Positions 28,014 to 39,100 of a stretch of DNA of 64,000 nucleotides are shown here, in pieces. A model generated the notes under the pieces. It was not told where the DNA came from, ran no database searches, and saw only the letters and a list, made by a program, of their open reading frames with translations. Position 1 is the first letter of the stretch; each line of letters opens with the position of its first letter. The stretch covers positions 930,001 to 994,000 of the forward strand of contig NZ_NIXN01000001.1 of NCBI RefSeq assembly GCF_002807055.1, written 5' to 3'. This DNA is from Confluentibacter citreus (GTDB lineage: Bacteria; Bacteroidota; Bacteroidia; Flavobacteriales; Flavobacteriaceae). Made by a program: the position numbers and the translations under genes.

Positions 28014-29888
28014 TTATCTATACCACAGGGTGCTTGGTTTTCCCACTTCTATTTGTTGAAAGCCAAAATCATTACTTTCGAAAGCATTCGTCTTGAATAC
28101 ACCCCCACTGGCGTTAGGTGTTACTGGGTAATAGGATAGAGATAGTTGAAAGGAACTGAAAACCAAATAATCATTTCTAATAATAAATCCAACGCCAATT
28201 GCAGAGTAAAGTTTACTATCAAAAAGAGATTCATCGGCGTCACCTAAAATTCCTCCAGTAATATTTAAATACGGATTTAATCTAAACCCTAAAATATTCC
28301 AAGGAGAATAGAACTGAGTTTGAAATGACAAAATGGCTTTTTGAGTGCCATAAATATTGGCATTGAAGCCGGGAATGCCAGATCTTGTATAGTTTTTAAA
28401 TTCATTTCGGTCATAGCCATAGGCATAGTAGTTTTCATTTAAATTCAGGCGATCTGCAATTGTGTTTTTTCGATTATAACCTAAAAGTATTTGAGGTTTT
28501 ATAAATTGTCTCATCTTCCATTTACTTCCTAAAGAAATAAGGTTTGTAAAATAATTTAGCTCCAAAGACAAAGCGGTTTGTTCCTTTTTATTATCGCTTA
28601 TAAAAGTTCCGTAGCCTAAATTAGCATTAAAGTAACCCCATTTAAAATAATCGGCAAATGCTATAGTACCTCCAACATAATAGCGATTTACATCATTTTT
28701 TATTTGATAACCAGGTGTAAATGAAATAGCAAAACCAATGGGAACATCTTCAATAATACCATCTCTAAAAATATAATAATCTTCAACAAATTGCCTTGAT
28801 GCCAATCCAATAGTTCCTAAATAAAACTGCTCTTTTGAAAAGAAATTGATGGAGTCGAATGCCATTTCGGGCGATTCTTTATAAGCAACATTGGCAAATC
28901 GAAACGAGGTGATGAGGTTTGTGGTACGTCCTTCAAGTGAATTATTTGCTAAAATTTTAAAAGCGTGCCCTATCCATAAATCTTGTGTTTGAAACTTAAA
29001 TGTTTTATTTTGTAAAAAATTTTGAAAATCTGGTAGTGAATCTAATTTAACTTGTTTGTCTAAATAAATCCCACCAGCCCATCGCGTTAATGGGGAAATA
29101 AAACTTCTATCTATGCTTAAGATTTTTTTTAAATCCCCCTCTAAAGTTTCTTCATAAATTAATCTGGTATTTATGTAGGTGTTTTTAATATTTGGAATGA
29201 CATATTCTATCCTGTGCGCCGTGCTTTTATCTTCGAATTTCTGATCAAATCTATTATTAAATTCATGGCCCAAGCCAAAAAAATTGCGTTGCTCTAATGC
29301 TATATTCATTTTAGACGTTGAAATTGATCCTTTTGGAATCAAACTCCAAGAGTCTAGCACTCGAACTGTAACATCCACCGAATCTGTTTCAGTTCCTACT
29401 CTATCTATATCTATTTTTACACTTCTAATAAACTTTTGTGAGCGCAACAAACGTTTTGATTCAGAAATTTTGAAAGTGTCGAGCGATGCACCTTGTTTAA
29501 AAAGTAATAAATTCCGAATAGCAAATTCCTTAGATTTGAGATGGAGGTGGTTGCCCGTTCTCTCAAGCCAATTATGGGGTGTTTTATTGGTGTCGTCTAT
29601 TGAATAACCAAAAGGATCCAAGGTTTCTATAAAAATATTTCTGATAGGTTTTCCTTGAAAAGGGTCATATGTTTGTGTAGCAACTTTTTTTCGGTTGTTT
29701 TTTGTTTTGTCGTTGGTAGATCTAAAAATTAATTCATGAAGGGCTCTTGTAAACTTACGTCGTTTGGAATAATCCTCAATTTTTTTATATACTTCCGTTG
29801 AATCATTACCAGATGTTTGTCTTTGAGCCATAATAACATTGCTAAGCAGACATAAAGCAATCGAGAGAAAGATTTTTTTTAAATTCAT
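28014..29888 (-). CDS. POTRA-domain outer-membrane beta-barrel protein (BamA/TamA-like)
   Basis: 624 aa. Signal peptide (1-22, ending 'VIMAQ'), a hydrophilic helical stretch, a POTRA-like domain (about 80-170: 'IRNIFIETLDPFG', 'RLLRSQKFIRSVKIDI', 'DVTVRVLDSW'), and a C-terminal outer-membrane barrel starting near 'QRNFFGLGHEFNNRFD'. It resembles the Omp85 superfamily but has only one clear POTRA domain, so it is not the essential BamA. A role in outer-membrane assembly or lipid/protein transport is inferred. It is the only minus-strand gene in the first 57 kb and stands alone. Confidence 0.75.
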   Translation of the reverse strand: MNLKKIFLSIALCLLSNVIMAQRQTSGNDSTEVYKKIEDYSKRRKFTRALHELIFRSTNDKTKNNRKKVATQTYDPFQGKPIRNIFIETLDPFGYSIDDTNKTPHNWLERTGNHLHLKSKEFAIRNLLLFKQGASLDTFKISESKRLLRSQKFIRSVKIDIDRVGTETDSVDVTVRVLDSWSLIPKGSISTSKMNIALEQRNFFGLGHEFNNRFDQKFEDKSTAHRIEYVIPNIKNTYINTRLIYEETLEGDLKKILSIDRSFISPLTRWAGGIYLDKQVKLDSLPDFQNFLQNKTFKFQTQDLWIGHAFKILANNSLEGRTTNLITSFRFANVAYKESPEMAFDSINFFSKEQFYLGTIGLASRQFVEDYYIFRDGIIEDVPIGFAISFTPGYQIKNDVNRYYVGGTIAFADYFKWGYFNANLGYGTFISDNKKEQTALSLELNYFTNLISLGSKWKMRQFIKPQILLGYNRKNTIADRLNLNENYYAYGYDRNEFKNYTRSGIPGFNANIYGTQKAILSFQTQFYSPWNILGFRLNPYLNITGGILGDADESLFDSKLYSAIGVGFIIRNDYLVFSSFQLSLSYYPVTPNASGGVFKTNAFESNDFGFQQIEVGKPSTLWYR

Positions 29889-30194
29889 TTATTAAATAAA
29901 CTAGGGGTGTCTCCAAAAAAAATCAAATATAGATATTTAGTTAGTGATGTTACATTTTAGAATTAAAGTGTTTAATAAATATGAGATTTCCACACAATTT
30001 TAATCTTTGTTTAATATATTAATAAATCCTAATAAAGAAACTCAGAAAGAAACATCAATTTCTTGAAAGAATAGCGGTTTAAAGTATAGGATTATTATAT
30101 TTGTCACTTAAACGATATCCTTATAGTACATACACTCAAGGATTGTTTAACAGCTAAGTTTCTCAATTTTGACAACCACTATAACTAAAACCCT
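29889..30194. promoter_or_regulatory. Divergent intergenic region (POTRA protein / maeB) with -7-like boxes
   Basis: 306 bp without a gene. On the minus strand TATATTTG (29924-29931) lies 36 bp before the POTRA-protein start. On the plus strand TATATTTG (30096-30103) lies about 90 bp before maeB. Both match the Bacteroidota -7 consensus TAnnTTTG, but neither has a TTG at the expected distance, so they are only candidates. I see no RNA gene or repeat of note. Confidence 0.45.
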
Positions 30195-32492
30195 ATGAGC
30201 AAAGAAAGTAAACGCAGAGAAGCGCTTATATACCACGCAAAACCAACTCCAGGAAAAATTCAAGTTGTACCAACAAAAAAATATGCAACCCAAAGAGATT
30301 TGTCCTTGGCATATTCTCCAGGTGTTGCCGAACCGTGTTTGGAAATAGCAAAAAATGTAAAAAACGTTTATAAATACACGGCTAAAGGGAATTTGGTTGC
30401 TGTTATTTCAAATGGAACAGCCGTTTTAGGTTTAGGCAATATAGGTCCAGAAGCATCAAAACCTGTTATGGAAGGTAAAGGGTTGCTTTTTAAAATTTTT
30501 GCAGACATAGATGTATTCGATATAGAAGTCAACACAGAGAATGTTGAAGAATTTATTCAAACCGTAAAAATGATTGCTCCCACTTTTGGAGGCATAAATT
30601 TAGAAGATATTAAAGCACCTGAGGCTTTTGAAATTGAAAGACGCTTAAAAGAAGAACTGGATATTCCAGTCATGCACGATGATCAACACGGAACGGCTAT
30701 CATATCGGCAGCCGCTTTGATAAATGCTTTGGAAATTACAAAAAAGAAAATCGGAGACGTAAAAATCGTCATCAGTGGCGCTGGAGCCGCTGCTATTTCC
30801 TGTTCTCGTTTATATCAAGCTTGTGGAGCAAAACGCGAAAACATGGTCATGCTTGATAGTAAAGGCGTTATAAGAAATGATAGGGAAAATTTATCGAGTG
30901 AAAAAGCTGAATTTTCCACCCATCGAAAAATTGATACTTTGGATGAGGCCATGGTTGATGCCGATGTTTTTATTGGCTTATCAACTGCAAATATTGTTAG
31001 CCCACAAATGTTATTGTCCATGGCTAAAAATCCAATTGTATTTGCCATGTCAAATCCTAATCCAGAAATAGAATACCAACTTGCTGTAGATACAAGAAAG
31101 GATATTATTATGGCAACCGGTCGTTCAGACCATCCTAACCAAGTAAATAATGTATTAGGATTTCCTTTTATTTTTAGAGGAGCCTTAGATGTTCGTGCGA
31201 CAAAAATTAATGAAGCCATGAAAATGGCCGCTGTTAAAGCTTTGGCAAAATTGGCTAAAGAACCCGTTCCTGAGCAGGTTAATATTGCCTATGGCGAAAC
31301 TAGGTTAACATTTGGTAAAGACTACATTATTCCAAAACCGTTCGATCCTCGTTTAATTGCCGAAGTGCCTCCAGCCGTAGCCAAGGCTGCTATGGAAAGT
31401 GGTGTTGCTACGCATCCTATTGAAAACTGGGAAAAATATAAAGATGAATTATTGGAACGATTGGGGTCTGATAATAAAATGATTAGATTACTTACCAACA
31501 GAGCTAAAATGGATCCTAAGCGTGTGGTGTATGCGGAAGCAGATCATTTGGATGTTTTGAAGGCAGCCCAAATTGCATATGATGAAGGTATTGCTATCCC
31601 CATATTACTAGGTAGAAGGGAAACGATTCAAAAGTTAATGGCTGAAATCGAATTTGATGCAGATATTCAAATCATCGATCCAAAATCTGATGAAGAAGAA
31701 GCCCGAAAAAATAAGTATGCCAAAGTGTATTGGGAGCAAAGAAAACGTAAAGGTGTTACACTTTATTCAGCGCAGCGAATCATGCGAGAACGTAATTACT
31801 TTGCGGCGATGATGGTTAATGAGGGAGATGCCGATGCCATTATTTCTGGATACTCACTTAGTTATCCATCGGTTGTAAAACCTATGATGGAGTTAATTGG
31901 TTTGGCAAAAGGAGCAAAAAGAGTTGCCACAACAAATATCATGATGACACAACGCGGTCCATTATTTTTAAGTGATACCTCTATCAATATTGATCCCCCT
32001 GCTGAAGATTTGGTTAAAATTGCTCAAATGACAGCAAGAATTGTACGAATGTTTGGTCTGGAGCCTGTTATGGCCATGACGACATTTTCCAATTTTGGGT
32101 CATCTCCAAGTCCTAGAACAACAAAAGTTCGGGATGCCGTAGCCATTCTACATGAAACCAATCCAGAATTATTGGTAGATGGAGAATTGCAAATCGATTT
32201 CGCCTTAAATAGCGATATGCTTGAAAAATCATTCCCGTTTTCAAAATTAGTAGGTCAAAAAGTAAATACCCTTATTTTTCCAAATTTAGAATCGGCAAAC
32301 ATTACGTATAAACTTCTTAAAGAATTGAATAAAGCTGAATCGATTGGCCCTATAATGATGGGTATGCGTAAGCCAGTTCACATTTTACAATTAGGGGCTA
32401 GTGTAGATGAGATTGTTAATATGACTGCAATCTCTGTTATAGATGCGCAGCAGAAAGAAAAATGGGAAAAAGAAAAGGGAAATGTAAAATAA
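30195..32492 (+). CDS. maeB: NADP-dependent malic enzyme with phosphotransacetylase-like domain
   Basis: 765 aa, the usual length of MaeB-type fusions. The N-terminal malic enzyme part (about 1-410) has '[11 protein letters not shown]', the active-site/metal region '[14 protein letters not shown]', and a Rossmann motif '[12 protein letters not shown]'. The C-terminal part (about 430-760) is a phosphate acetyltransferase-like domain, which in MaeB is regulatory (acetyl-CoA inhibition) rather than catalytic. The enzyme converts malate to pyruvate and CO2 with NADPH formation, in the cytoplasm. It is followed 48 bp later by ruvA and then sprA, a gene order I recall as common in Flavobacteriia. 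Confidence 0.95.
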   Translation: MSKESKRREALIYHAKPTPGKIQVVPTKKYATQRDLSLAYSPGVAEPCLEIAKNVKNVYKYTAKGNLVAVISNGTAVLGLGNIGPEASKPVMEGKGLLFKIFADIDVFDIEVNTENVEEFIQTVKMIAPTFGGINLEDIKAPEAFEIERRLKEELDIPVMHDDQHGTAIISAAALINALEITKKKIGDVKIVISGAGAAAISCSRLYQACGAKRENMVMLDSKGVIRNDRENLSSEKAEFSTHRKIDTLDEAMVDADVFIGLSTANIVSPQMLLSMAKNPIVFAMSNPNPEIEYQLAVDTRKDIIMATGRSDHPNQVNNVLGFPFIFRGALDVRATKINEAMKMAAVKALAKLAKEPVPEQVNIAYGETRLTFGKDYIIPKPFDPRLIAEVPPAVAKAAMESGVATHPIENWEKYKDELLERLGSDNKMIRLLTNRAKMDPKRVVYAEADHLDVLKAAQIAYDEGIAIPILLGRRETIQKLMAEIEFDADIQIIDPKSDEEEARKNKYAKVYWEQRKRKGVTLYSAQRIMRERNYFAAMMVNEGDADAIISGYSLSYPSVVKPMMELIGLAKGAKRVATTNIMMTQRGPLFLSDTSINIDPPAEDLVKIAQMTARIVRMFGLEPVMAMTTFSNFGSSPSPRTTKVRDAVAILHETNPELLVDGELQIDFALNSDMLEKSFPFSKLVGQKVNTLIFPNLESANITYKLLKELNKAESIGPIMMGMRKPVHILQLGASVDEIVNMTAISVIDAQQKEKWEKEKGNVK

Positions 32493-32540
32493 ACAAGAGT
32501 AAATAAATTCATTACATTTGGCAGGATAACCTAAAGTTAA

Positions 32541-33122
32541 ATGATAACTCATATTCAAGGAAAATTAGTTGAGAAAACCCCAACAGATGTTGTAATAGAA
32601 TGTAATGGCGTTGGATATGCCATCAATATATCATTACATACATACTCTCAAATACCTGATAAAGAATATTTAAAATTATACACACATTTACAAATTAAAG
32701 AAGATTCCCATACGTTGTATGGGTTTTCTTCGTTATCGGAAAGGGATATTTTTAGGTTATTGATTTCTGTTAACGGTATTGGAGCCAATATTGCAAGAAC
32801 CATGCTTTCATCTTTAACCCCTATACAAATAAAAGAGGGTATTGCAAAAGAAGATGTTGTATTGATACAATCCATAAAAGGCATTGGCACCAAGACGGCA
32901 CAACGGGTTATCATTGACTTGAAAGATAAAATCTTAAAGATTTATGATATGGATGAAGTTTTGGTTTCCAAAGACAATACCAATAAAAATGAAGCGTTAT
33001 CTGCATTGGAGGTGCTTGGTTTTGTTAAAAAGCAAGCAGAGCGTGTTGTGGATAAAATTCTGATATTGCAACCAGATGCCAATGTGGAAACCATTATAAA
33101 ACAGGCCTTAAAAAATTTATAA
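32541..33122 (+). CDS. ruvA: Holliday junction DNA-binding protein RuvA
   Basis: 193 aa, typical. An N-terminal OB domain ('MITHIQGKLVEKTPTDVVIE'), two helix-hairpin-helix motifs ('LISVNGIGANIARTML' and 'IQSIKGIGTKTAQRVI'), and a C-terminal three-helix domain (from about 148) that contacts RuvB. RuvA recognises four-way junctions and loads RuvB. It lies 5 bp before sprA and 48 bp after maeB. A -7-like TACATTTG box sits at 32513-32520, overlapping the end of the gap, without a clear -33. Confidence 0.96.
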   Translation: MITHIQGKLVEKTPTDVVIECNGVGYAINISLHTYSQIPDKEYLKLYTHLQIKEDSHTLYGFSSLSERDIFRLLISVNGIGANIARTMLSSLTPIQIKEGIAKEDVVLIQSIKGIGTKTAQRVIIDLKDKILKIYDMDEVLVSKDNTNKNEALSALEVLGFVKKQAERVVDKILILQPDANVETIIKQALKNL

Positions 33123-33127
33123 TAGAT

Positions 33128-36100
33128 TTGAATACAACTAATGATATTTTTTATAGAATAATTAAAAAATACTTTGTTTTAGTTTTTGTTCTTTTATTCT
33201 CTCTCATGGCTCGGGCCCAAGAACCCGAACAGGATTCCATAATATCTGGCTTTAATTTAGGCAACATTAAAACACCAAACCCTAATAGTATTGAGTCTAA
33301 ATACACGTATGACCCTATTACTGATAGGTATATTTATACCGAAAAAATTGGAACTTACAATATAAACTACCCCATTATCTTAACACCTAAAGAATATCAG
33401 GATTTGGTGGCTAGGGAAAATTTAAAATCCTATTACAAAGAAAAAATTGATGCTTTTGATGGTAAAAAGAGTGGGGCAAAAGATGGCCAAAAAAACTTAT
33501 TGCCAGATTTTTTTAAAGGAGATTTTTTTAGGTCCATTTTTGGTAGTGATTCCATTCAAGTAGTACCGCAAGGATCAGTAGAAATGGATATGGGTATTCT
33601 TTTTTCTAGACAAGACAACCCATCTTTTTCACCTAGAAATCGGAGTAATTTCACGTTTGATTTTGACCAACGTATTAGTCTGAGTTTACTTGGGAAAGTT
33701 GGAACGAGACTTCAAGTAAGTGCTCAGTATGATACACAATCCACGTTTGATTTCCAAAATCTTATCAAATTAGAATATACGCCAACCGAAGACGACATCA
33801 TTCAAAAAATAGAAGTAGGTAATGTTAGCATGCCTTTAAACAGTTCCTTAATAACAGGTGCGCAAAGTTTATTTGGTGTTAAGACTCAATTACAATTTGG
33901 AAAAACAACTGTTACGGGTGTTTTTTCTGAACAAAAATCACAGGCAACATCAGTAGTGGCTCAAGGTGGTGGAACTGTTGAGGATTTTGAATTGTTTGTC
34001 AGGGATTATGATGAGAATAGGCACTTTTATTTGTCTCAATATTTTAGGGATACCTATGACCAATCATTACAAACCTATCCTTTTTTGAATAATAGAGGAG
34101 TACAAATCACAAGAATAGAAGTTTGGATTACTAATCGTAGCAATAGAACCGAGAACGTTAGAAATATTGTAGCCCTTCAAGATCTTGGGGAAAATGAAAA
34201 AATTGGTAATGCTGGCGTTGCTGTTTTTGCTGGACCCGGTGCTTTTCCAAATAATCAAAATAATGGGTTAGACCCAACTAATATTGGTGGAGCAGGCTCG
34301 CAGTTAACAAATGCCATTAGAGATATTGCTAGTGTGCAGTCTGGTATATTAGTTCCAAATTCACGAGAAGGTTTTGATTATGCCAAATTGGAAAATGCCC
34401 GAAAATTAGTTGAAGGTCAAGAATATATCCTAAATAAAGATTTAGGATATGTCTCTTTAAATCAACGCCTAAATAATGATGAGGTTTTGGCAGTAGCATT
34501 TCAGTATACTGTGGGAGGCCAAGTGTATCAAGTAGGTGAATTTGCCAATGATGGTGTAGATGCCACCAGCGTTACTACGAATGGTTCTGGACAAGTTACT
34601 AATGTTGTAAATTCAAACCTTGTTTTAAAAATGCTAAAAAGTAGTATTACAAACGTCACTCAACCAGTATGGGATTTGATGATGAAAAACATTTATGATA
34701 CTGGGGCTTATAACTTAAGTCAAGATGATTTTAAACTGAACATTTTTTATACCGAAGCATCTCCTTTAAACTATATCACACCAGTTGGTTCAACACCGTT
34801 TCCTACCCCTATTGGTAACGATAAACCAATTCAGGAATCTCCCTTGCTAAGGATTTTCAATTTGGATAAATTAAATTTTAACAACGATCCACAAACGAAT
34901 GGCGATGGGTTTTTTGACTTTGTTCCCGGGATAACGGTTTTGACACAAAATGGGAAAATTATTTTCCCAAATGCAGAGCCTTTTGGGGAATATTTGTTCA
35001 ATAGATTATCAAATAATGTGGCAGAAGATTACGATGATCCTGGATCATACAACGAAAACCAAGCCAAGTATGTGTATGATGTACTTTATAAAAGTACCAA
35101 GACCGCCGCTTTAGAAGCAATTGAAAAAAACAAGTTTCAAATAAAAGGAAGGTATAAATCAACAGGAGGTGATGGTATTTCCATTGGGGCTTTTAATGTG
35201 CCAAGAGGTTCTGTAAAAGTAACTGCTGGTGGTCGTGTTTTGGTTGAAGGTGTTGATTATGTGGTCAATTATGAATTAGGGCGCGTACAAATACTAGATG
35301 AAGCTTTAAAAGCATCCAATACGCCTATTAATATTTCTACGGAAAACAATGCAGTGTTTGGTCAACAAACCAGAAGATTTACGGGTCTTAATATTGAACA
35401 TAAATTCAATGAAAATTTTGTTTTAGGTGGTACACTTTTAAACCTAAACGAACGCCCCATAACTCAAAAAGCTAATTATGGCACCGAGCCCATTAATAAT
35501 ACCATCTTTGGAATTAATGGAAATTACGCCACTAAAGTGCCATTTTTAACCCGTTTGGTAAATATGTTGCCTAATATAGATACCGATGTGGAATCTAATT
35601 TGTCATTAAGAGGCGAGTTTGCTTATTTGGCACCGGGAGCTCCCAAAGGAACCAATCTTAATGGCGAAGCTACCTCGTATGTTGATGATTTTGAAGGGAC
35701 TCAAAATGCCATCGATTTAAAATCACAGTTATCATGGTTTTTATCCAGTCGGCCTTTAGATTTAACTGGGTCGCCGGGTGATGATAATAATGGTATTCAA
35801 AATGGTTACGGTCGAGCCATGTTAAACTGGTACACCATCGATCCTATTTTTTACACCGGCCAAAAACCTAATGGTATATCAGATGACGATCTATCCAGTT
35901 TATATACCAGCCGGGTTTTTATAAATGAGCTCTTTCCAGACAGAGAATTGGTGCAAGGTCAGAATTCGGTATTATTCACTTTAGATTTAGCGTATTATCC
36001 AACCGAAAGAGGTCCTTATAATTTTGATCCAAATACGGTTAACGACTTTATAAGCAATCCTACAGAATCTTGGGCGGGTATTACACGACAATTAACATCA

Positions 36101-39100
36101 ACCGATTTAGAACAGGCTAATGTTGAGTATATTGAATTTTGGTTGCAAGACCCATTTCAGGAAAACCCAACAAATCCCGGAGGTAAATTGGTTTTTAACT
36201 TAGGAAATATATCAGAGGACATTATTAAAGATGGTCGTAAATTATATGAAAACGGTTTGCCAAAAAATGGCGATGTCAGTTTATTGCCTCCTACAGCCTG
36301 GGGTACTGTTGTGCCCCAAAATCAATCATTAGTGTATGCGTTTGATAGTACAGGAGAGGAGCGAGCCAATCAGGATGTTGGGTATGATGGTTACAGCGAT
36401 GCCGAAGAGATTGCCGTATTTGGCGCTGAGTTTGGTCCAGACCCATCAAAAGATAATTATACCTACTTTTTAAACACAGATGGCAATATTTTCGATAGGT
36501 ACAAAGGATTTAATGGTGTAGAAGGTAATACCCCAGACTCCTTTAGTAATACAGACAGAGGAGCCAACACCCAACCCGATGTTGAAGATATTAATCGGGA
36601 TAATACCATGAACACGATTGATAGTTATTTTGAGTATGAACTTGATATTACTAGGCAAAATTTACCAGAAGATCAATTGGGGTTTGATAATATGCCCGAT
36701 ACGAATCCTTTAAAAGAATTTTTAAGGGATTATAAAGAAAGACCTCGTGAACTTGCTAATGGGGATAGTCAAAATGTGAGATGGTATCTACTTAGAGTTC
36801 CGGTTCAAGGAAGCCACGTGACTGCTGTGGGTGGTATTACTGATTTAAGATCGGTACGTTTTGCCCGTATGTTTCTTAAAGAATTTTCAGAAACCACCAT
36901 ATTTCGTTTTGGAACTTTAGATTTAGTAAGAAGTGATTGGAGACGTTATACTCAGCCTTTAGATAGAAATGATGCCACACCAGAAGATGTACAAACCGAT
37001 TTTTCGGTAGGTGTTATTGGTACGCTTGAAAATGAAGGAAGTTATAGTAGTCCTCCAGGAATTGAACCAGAACAACTTTTTAATAATAATACGGTCATAC
37101 CACAAAATGAACAATCACTAGTGGTTAATGTTTGTAATTTAGAATCCGAAGATTCCAGAGGGGTGTTTAAAAACATTAGTATTGACATGCGTCAATTTAA
37201 CCGCTTAAGAATGTTTTTACATGCTGAGCAAGGTGATTCAGGATCTTTAACAGATAATGATTTAGTTGGTTTCATAAGAATGGGTAACGATTTAACCCAG
37301 AATTTTTACCAAATAGAGATTCCTTTACAAGTATCTACATCTAATTCAAGAGCAGGTCTTTGGCCAGAAGACAACGAGATTAATTTGGCTCTAAAACTTT
37401 TAGGTCAAATTAAATCCAATGGCATTTCAGATGGAACGTTAACAAATGAAGACCCAACTTTTTATGATGTTGTAAATGGTGAATTAGTTGCTGTAGTAGA
37501 TCCGTTTTCTGGCTATATTGCCGGACAGCATCGTATAGGTATAAAAGGAAATCCAAATTTTGGTGATATTAGGACCCTTATGGTTGGGGTTAAAAATGCA
37601 ACTAGCAGTGATGATATTTGTGGAGAAATTTGGTTTAATGAACTTCGCTTATCCGATATGGAAAACGAAGGAGGTTGGGCCGCTGTAGTAAGTATGGACA
37701 GCAATTTCGCAGATTTTATGAATGTTAGTGCTACAGCAAGACAAAGCACCTCTGGTTTTGGTAGTTTGGACCAAGGGCCAAGTCAGCGAAGCCTTGAAGA
37801 CGTCAAGCAATACGATGTGGTTGCCAATGTAAACGCAGGGCAGTTATTGCCAAAAAAATGGGGGATCCAAATCCCTTTTAATTATGGACAAAGTGAAGAA
37901 CTCTTTACGCCAAAATATGACAAGTTTTATCAAGATTTAACCTTGCAATCTAGATTAAATGCTGCCAATTCTGGTGATGAAAGGGAAACTATAAGACAGC
38001 AATCTGAAGATTATACTAAACGGCAAAGCATTAATTTTATAGGCATAAGAAAAACAAGGACAACCGATGCCACACCTCGTTTTTATGATGTTGAGAATTT
38101 AACCTTAAACTATTCTTATAACGATGTGGAGCATCGTGATTTTGAAATTGAAAATTCCGAAAACAAAACAGTGAGGGTTGGTGCTAATTATGCTTTTAAC
38201 TTTAATCCAATCACCATTGAGCCTTTTAAAAAGAATGATTCCTTGTTTACTGGAAAGTACTGGAAAATACTAAAGGATTTCAATGTGAATTTACTGCCAA
38301 CAAGTTTTACCATCAATACAGATATTAACAGGCAATTCAATAAACAAAAATTTAGGGATATCGATCTTGGTGGAGGCAATATTGGCATAGAAGAGTTATT
38401 CCGAAGAAATTACACCTTCGATTTTCAATACACTATTAATTATGCTCTAACTAATTCTTTACAATTGAACTTTACGGCAGCTAACAATAATATAGTACGT
38501 AATTATTTTAAAGATGATATTCTTAATGGAGAACAAGACCCCAATTTGGATGTTTGGGATGGTTTTCTGGATTTTGGAGACCCCAATAGACAATACCAAA
38601 GGTTAGGTCTTACTTACAAATTGCCACTTGATAAAATACCGACTTTAAGTTTTGTTAACGCAACTTATGATTATGGTGGCGATTTTCAATGGCAAAAAGG
38701 CTCCGATTTATTTGGTAATTTGGAACTCGATGGCGCGACCTATGATTTAGGTAATAATATTCAAAATGCCAATACGCATAGGCTTAATTCGTCGCTCGAC
38801 ATGAACAAGCTTTATAGATATGTTGGGTTGGTTAAAAAACCTATTTCGCGAGCTAGTACTACAAATACCAGTAGAGGCGGGCCTCCTGGTGTAGGACAAA
38901 ATAATCCTGTTCAAGCAAATACAAAAAGCCAAGGAACTACTAAAGTATTAAATGCAGGTGTGGATATATTAACCAGCATAAAAAGAATTCAATTTAATTA
39001 TACAGAAAACAATGGAACTTTTCTACCAGGCTATCTACAAACCCCTGGTTTTATAGGGACCCTTAAACCAACTTTAGGATATACGTTTGGTAGCCAAAGC

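Noticed and set aside
27980-30061. A 16-bp identical sequence (AAAGAAACATCAATTT) at 27980-27995 and 30046-30061, on both sides of the POTRA-protein gene
   Set aside because: One exact 16-mer pair is expected by chance in an AT-rich window of this size, there is no target-site duplication or transposase, and the gene looks native.
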